DNA from: Chromera velia
Taxonomy: Eukaryota; Sar; Chromeraceae
NCBI GenBank assembly: GCA_018398765.1
Contig: JAHBMJ010003031.1
Span: forward strand, 1 to 22,500
Reading direction: 5' to 3'
DNA: 22,500 bases
How positions within the stretch are numbered: the stretch's first letter is position 1; each line of letters starts with the position of its first letter. The position numbers were made by a program, and so were the translations under genes. A model generated the notes under the pieces. The model saw only the letters and a list, made by a program, of their open reading frames with translations, made no database searches and had not been told where the DNA came from. Positions 18,321 through 22,500 of the stretch are shown piece by piece.

Positions 18321-20006
18321 ATTGACTCTCTGTCCGTGTCCCCACTGGACCCTCTACCTTCAGTGTGCACTTTCCATTTCTTCTGCTCTTCCTTCGATTC
18401 TCTACAAGAACCGCTTCCTCCAAGCAGCCCTTTCTCTCTCTGTCCAGAAAAAGAAGAGGCAGCTAAAGACGGAAGAAAGGCAAGCACAAGGATCGGTTTG
18501 TCCATTTGAAGGAGAAAAATCGGGTCTTTTGACGACAACGGCATCGAAGCGATTGGAAAGAAGGAACTCTGTTGCGTTCCTTTGGGAAAGGGTTCGCCTT
18601 CCTTCCTTCCTTCGCTTTGTGCCGCTCCCACATGACATGAAGGGCCCTCCCGCCCATCCTCAAGGTGAACAGGCTCGCCTCACCGTGCTGAGAAACAGAA
18701 CGAAAAAGCATTTGCGACAGTCTGGTGATCAAGAAGGAACGATCCACGCCAGACATCCCTTCCTTGATTGCATCAAAAGAGGAAGCACCTAACGGCACGA
18801 TGAAAAGGAAAGCCCTAAGCGAGCATTCGAGTCAAATCTGGTCTCTGCCGCTATACTTTCTTGTCACTTCATCTCTCTGTCTCTCTCGCACAGAGACAAT
18901 CAAGCAGAACGAAGGGAGCAAGAAAAAGGACGAAAGAGGAAAAGAAAAAGAACCCAAAGAAAAAACCTTCAGGGTCTCTCCCGGTCCTCAGGGGGAGGGA
19001 CCAGACTGACTGACAGACAGAAGTCCCCCCCCTCTCACGCAGGCGCACGAAATGAAGGAGGGAAGGGAAGGACAGAACCTTCCCACAATCGATCGACAGG
19101 TCCAAAGAAGAGTCACTCACAATCTCCATACCGTACCCTAGGAAGCAAACAAACCGAACCGGGGGGTCATTCACCTCGAACGAACCCAAAACCAGACAGA
19201 CAGCCATTCTCTCTCTCTCTCAGCCTCGAGCCAGAAACGAAGAGCCTGCAAAGCCCTAGCTTCAAACGAACGCAGAACCGAACAACCGTTGATCTAGAAA
19301 CCAAATCACATTCACCCCGAACGAAGAGCAGTCCTGACTCTGTGCCTACACCACAACGACGACGACGACTCCCATCTACCCTCCGTTCTCTGTCAGCGCT
19401 CGTGCGTCATCTTCCTTACAGAGGGCATACAGAGAACTTCTGCTTCATTGAAGCAAACGGGGGGTGCACTCCTTCCCTCCTTCTCTCCTTCTTGTCCGCC
19501 TTCCCCCTTGCACCCTCCTTCTCTCCTTTCCTTTCCTCTCCTCCCACCGACCGACCAGAGACGGACAAGCAAACCGAAACAGGCGAGAGAGCGCGGGGAG
19601 AGACTTCATTCACGTCATCACCTCGATCGTCCGACTGTTCGTCCGTTCATTCGTTTGTGTGCATTTGCAAGTTCGATGAATGACCGGAGCCCCGAAGGGC
19701 TGCGAGTCGTTTCACATCCGCCGCATTTCTCAGGGGAGGAAGGAAGAGAGGCAGGAAGAGACAAACAGGTGCCAGAAGACGCCGCCGTCTCACAGAGAGA
19801 GGACGCGGAGGTTCCAGACTGCACGCACTCGCAACAAATGAAATTATGAGGAAGAAGGAATGCACGCAGTGCAAAGTAGGAGGGAGATAGGGGAGCGGTG
19901 ACACACAGATTCCAAAAAAACCCACAGACAAAAATCAGACGCACAGAAAGTCAAACGGCAAGAAAGAGAGACTCAGGAAGCACCAACCAGACAACCAGTC
20001 AAACAG

Positions 20007-20023
20007 GCAGGCAGGCAGGCAGA
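20007..20023. repeat. (CAGG)n short array
   Basis: About four CAGG units, the same unit as the array at 4267-4301. Confidence 0.85.
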
Positions 20024-20584
20024 CGAACGCTCTTTTCTCCCTCCCCACCTGTCTCCCGGAGAAGCCTCCGTCGACTCCACTCCTATGCAGCAATACGAGT
20101 GGAAGGCAGTCAGTTGCTTCTGCATGCAGTCGGAAGGGGGAAAAGAGAAGAGAAGGCAAGGGGAAACGAGCAGACCGAATTCAGAGATCACAATTCAGAG
20201 ACTTCATGCACCACATAACCGCCAAGTGTCTTTCGAAGAACAAAAAGTTGGAGGCCACAGATTGGCTCCAAGGACCATCAGTCAAGCAAGGCTGTAGACG
20301 AAAGAGAACAAGAAAGGAAGCCAGTCTAATCGTGACACTCAAAAACAAATCAATGACCGGAAAAAAAGAGAGGGAGGAAGGGGTGGATGGGAAAAAAGAA
20401 GGGAGAGAGAGAAACGAAAAAAAACGAAAAAGAAGACACGCTGACCTCCCGACAAGGAGGACAAAAGGACTTGTGACTCCTTTCACCTCTTCTTCTTCAG
20501 AGCAGCCCCTGGGGTAACAGTCGCGCCTCTTCTTCAGCGCTTCCCTCTGTGAGTGAGCCGACATTTATCTCAGAGAGCGGACCA

Positions 20585-20863
20585 TCAAAACGACGGCATC
20601 TCTCTGTGACAGTCGGAGGAGAACCACAGAGAGTCTTCCAACCAACCCCCTCGATCCATCAGCACTGCTGCAGGCCAGCTGCCGGCCCTCTGAGGCAGGC
20701 ATTGTGCGGACGAACGGCCACTCATTGACTCGCATCTCCTCTCCTCTGTCTGGAGAGGAGCAAGAGGAGCGCTCCCATCCGGCATCGGCGTGGTGCCACA
20801 GCAGGAGAGAGCAGACCTCGCACCGCTACTGAATGTACCGCCGGCCGGTTCGTGCTGCCGCCT
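20585..20863 (-). other. Exon-like open segment, unrecognised
   Basis: On the minus strand a TCTCCTTTCAG acceptor-like site at about 20864 is followed by about 92 open codons ending in TGA at 20585. The composition is less repetitive than the surroundings (for example GTFSSGARSALSCCGTTPMP). The other two minus frames close. No domain is recognised and no partner exon is established, so this is only a candidate last exon. Confidence 0.25.
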
Positions 20864-21318
20864 GAAAGGAGAGAATGGATGAAGGAAAGGACTTAAACAG
20901 AGGGAGAAAAGGAAGAAGAAGGCAAAAGATTCGACGAACGAGATAGCGTAAGGATAAGGGACAGAGAACGCGCAGAGAGATGTATCTAGAAGAAAACGCA
21001 CAGAAAGAAGAGGGCAGGGAAAGAACGGAACGGAAGGTGGGAGAGGAGGAGGGAGGGAAGGACATTGACTGACACAGCTGGACTGGAGAGGATCTTCTCA
21101 AGCGTCAGATGGCAACCTCCCTCCCCTTCTCCTCTGCCTGCCTTTAGATCTTCTCACGGACTCACTGAAAGAATCACAAGTGAGGTGTCCTGCCTGCCTG
21201 CCTGCTCTCCGAAGAGAGCGCTCAGGCGGGGGGGGACGCGCGTGCGCGAGGTTGACTGCATCACCATCCACTTCTCTCCCCTCCCCTCCCCTGAAGGTCA
21301 GTCAACGCTCCCACCGGT

Positions 21319-21412
21319 GCAGATGAGGTCCTTGACATCGGCAGATTTCCTCAGCTTCCGGCTTCTCGTTGTGCTCAATGTTCTTGACTTTCTCTCTGGG
21401 GGTGTGCTCACC
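21319..21412 (-). other. Exon-like segment, unrecognised
   Basis: The minus strand has a TGCCTGCAG acceptor after a long pyrimidine-rich stretch (about 21420-21490) and a possible donor GTGGGA after CTGCACCG. Two frames stay open, encoding REKVKNIEHNEKPEAEEICR or RKLRKSADVKDLICTG. I cannot choose between them or name a product. The same sites can be read as a plus-strand acceptor (CTCACCCTGCAG). Confidence 0.25.
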
Positions 21413-21419
21413 CTGCAGG

Positions 21420-21728
21420 CACAGAGACGGAAGCACTGAGGAAATCGGAAGGAGACGGGGTCAGACAAAACTCAAAAACTCAAAGACAAGAGCACAAAAG
21501 CGAAGAGACAGCACAAAATTTAAAGTTTCTGAGTACTTGAATGACCATGCCAGAGAAGGGCAAAAATTGATGAGAAGGGCAGAGTTTATCCGACGGAGAA
21601 GCCACACGAAGAAGAGCGGAGACGGCAAAAAAAGCAGAAGAAACAAACTGACCAAGAGAACGATTGAGGCAACGCTGCAGATGACCAAACAGAATGCCGA
21701 CTTTGAGCGAATTGTCTTGAAGTCGTGA
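21420..21728 (+). other. Alternative plus-strand exon-like segment, unrecognised
   Basis: After CTCACCCTGCAG the plus strand stays open for about 100 codons to a TGA at 21726-21728. It encodes a Lys/Arg-rich stretch with KVSEYLNDHAREGQKLMRRA and ends ADFERIVLKS. The purine richness of the DNA could produce such a frame by chance. It excludes the minus-strand reading above. Confidence 0.25.
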
Positions 21729-22500
21729 ATCGAGCCACACGCGGTTTCGTTCGGGATCCGCAGGCGCAATGCTGGAGGGTGCTCTCCATTTGGTCTTGCC
21801 GTCTCCCTGTCAAGGACAGAGAGTTTTTTGCATTCGTCGTTTCTCGAGAAACCCCGTCCTCCCTCATAGACGAACAAGGAAACAGACCACAGATATGGGC
21901 ACCTCGAGTAAATTTGCTCGCTCTCACTTCCTTCTGTGGAAAGTCATCCTTCGATCCAGGAGCTGCCCTTCAACTGGAAAGATCAATTCCTGAAAGCCTC
22001 AGCAGTTCGTGGAAGAGGAGACAGCGTACGAGCCCTCAAATGTCGTCTCACTGGTATTGGCACAGGTCCAACCACACTTCGACACAGCTATGGACTTCTG
22101 AATTACACAGCTAGGTACTGAATGCATGTGACAACCTTCGCATGACTGCCGCATATATATATACATCTGCATGCATATTTTCGCTCATGCAGAGAAGCGC
22201 GCGCGCGCAAGTCGAGCGAAAGTCCTAGCTTTCTTTTCTCCCACGCATTTTTTCCCCTAGCTTAGACACTAAAGAGACAAAAGGGCATACATGCATGCAT
22301 GCATTCACTTTTTTTTTGTTGTGACTCCTCACGATGATGTCGCGGCAGGTTTTCGTACAACTTATATAGCTCCATCGCTGACTGGTGAAGAGCGCCTCTT
22401 GTCACGTCTTTCTTGCACAGCCCCCTTCCCGTCTTCCTGGGTCTGCCTGATTGACTGATTCTCTAGCTCCCAGTAGTACTGCAGCTCTCCAGTTTTTGAC
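21729..22500. other. Window end, no gene seen
   Basis: A 129-codon plus-strand frame (21725-22114) and overlapping frames exist, but none carries a known motif. From 22140 on there are (TA)n, a (GC)n run at about 22198-22208 and TGCATGCATGCATGCA-type palindromes at about 22171 and 22291, which resemble the flank upstream of RNMT. Confidence 0.35.

Larger units (their letters stand above)
12101..20580. other. Long alternating purine/pyrimidine-rich region without a supportable gene
   Basis: About 8.5 kb of strand-switching purine-rich and pyrimidine-rich blocks, C runs of ten or more (about 13890, 14461, 18086) and short tetranucleotide arrays. Open frames reach 272 codons (16616-17434) but are Lys/Arg/Glu- or Ser/Pro/Leu-rich, as the base composition dictates, and show no motif. 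It may be intergenic DNA or very long introns of a gene whose exons I cannot see. Confidence 0.5.

Noticed and set aside
18869..19207. Minus-strand frame with GSFEVNDPPVRFVCF and LGYGMEIVSDSSLDL
   Set aside because: It reads as slightly protein-like and has an ATG, but there is no recognisable family, splice partner or supporting context, so it is not called.
21725..22114. 129-codon plus-strand frame near the window end
   Set aside because: No motif is recognised, two other frames are open across the same DNA, and no splice or start context supports it.

Overview
The window looks like nuclear DNA of an intron-rich protist. Composition is near balanced, with abundant (CA)n, (CT)n, (GA)n and (CAGG)n microsatellites, short GT-AG introns and many TGCATGCA palindromes. 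TGCATGC-type words are known ApiAP2 recognition sites in apicomplexans and relatives, so an alveolate is my best guess, perhaps a chromerid with a large repeat-rich genome. That assignment is inference; no rRNA, tRNA or organellar gene is present to anchor it.

One protein-coding gene can be reconstructed with confidence. It lies on the minus strand from 8360 (ATG) to 1760 (TGA), in 11 exons separated by 10 introns of 242-577 bp. All phases agree and the product is 818 residues. Residues from about 400 to 753 form an mRNA cap (guanine-N7) methyltransferase of the RNMT/Abd1 family, carrying the DLGCGKGQDLGKW SAM motif, VGIDLA, FDVVSMQLAMHY, LKPGGLFIGST and FGNPVY. About 400 residues that I do not recognise precede it, an insertion of about 40 residues sits inside the domain, and a Gln/Pro/Ala tail with a basic cluster follows.

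Layout: 1-756 is microsatellite-like DNA; 757-1405 is AT-rich; 1406-1759 is a short gene-free stretch downstream of the gene; 1760-8360 is the methyltransferase gene; 8361-8857 is its 5' flank, with TGCATGC palindromes and a GGCACGTGCC palindrome; 8858-9470 is a second AT-rich block. From 9471 to 12100 there are three diverged copies, and one deleted copy, of a dispersed repeat whose internal stem changes sequence while staying paired. From 12100 to 20580 there is a long alternating purine-rich/pyrimidine-rich tract with direct repeats and an over-represented word, CTCTCACA, but no gene I can support. From 20580 to 22500 there are a few low-confidence exon-like segments.

The most unusual observations are the covarying hairpin repeat family, the 5' splice sites of the methyltransferase gene (pyrimidine at +3 in 9 of 10), and the large unrecognised N-terminal region fused to a cap methyltransferase.
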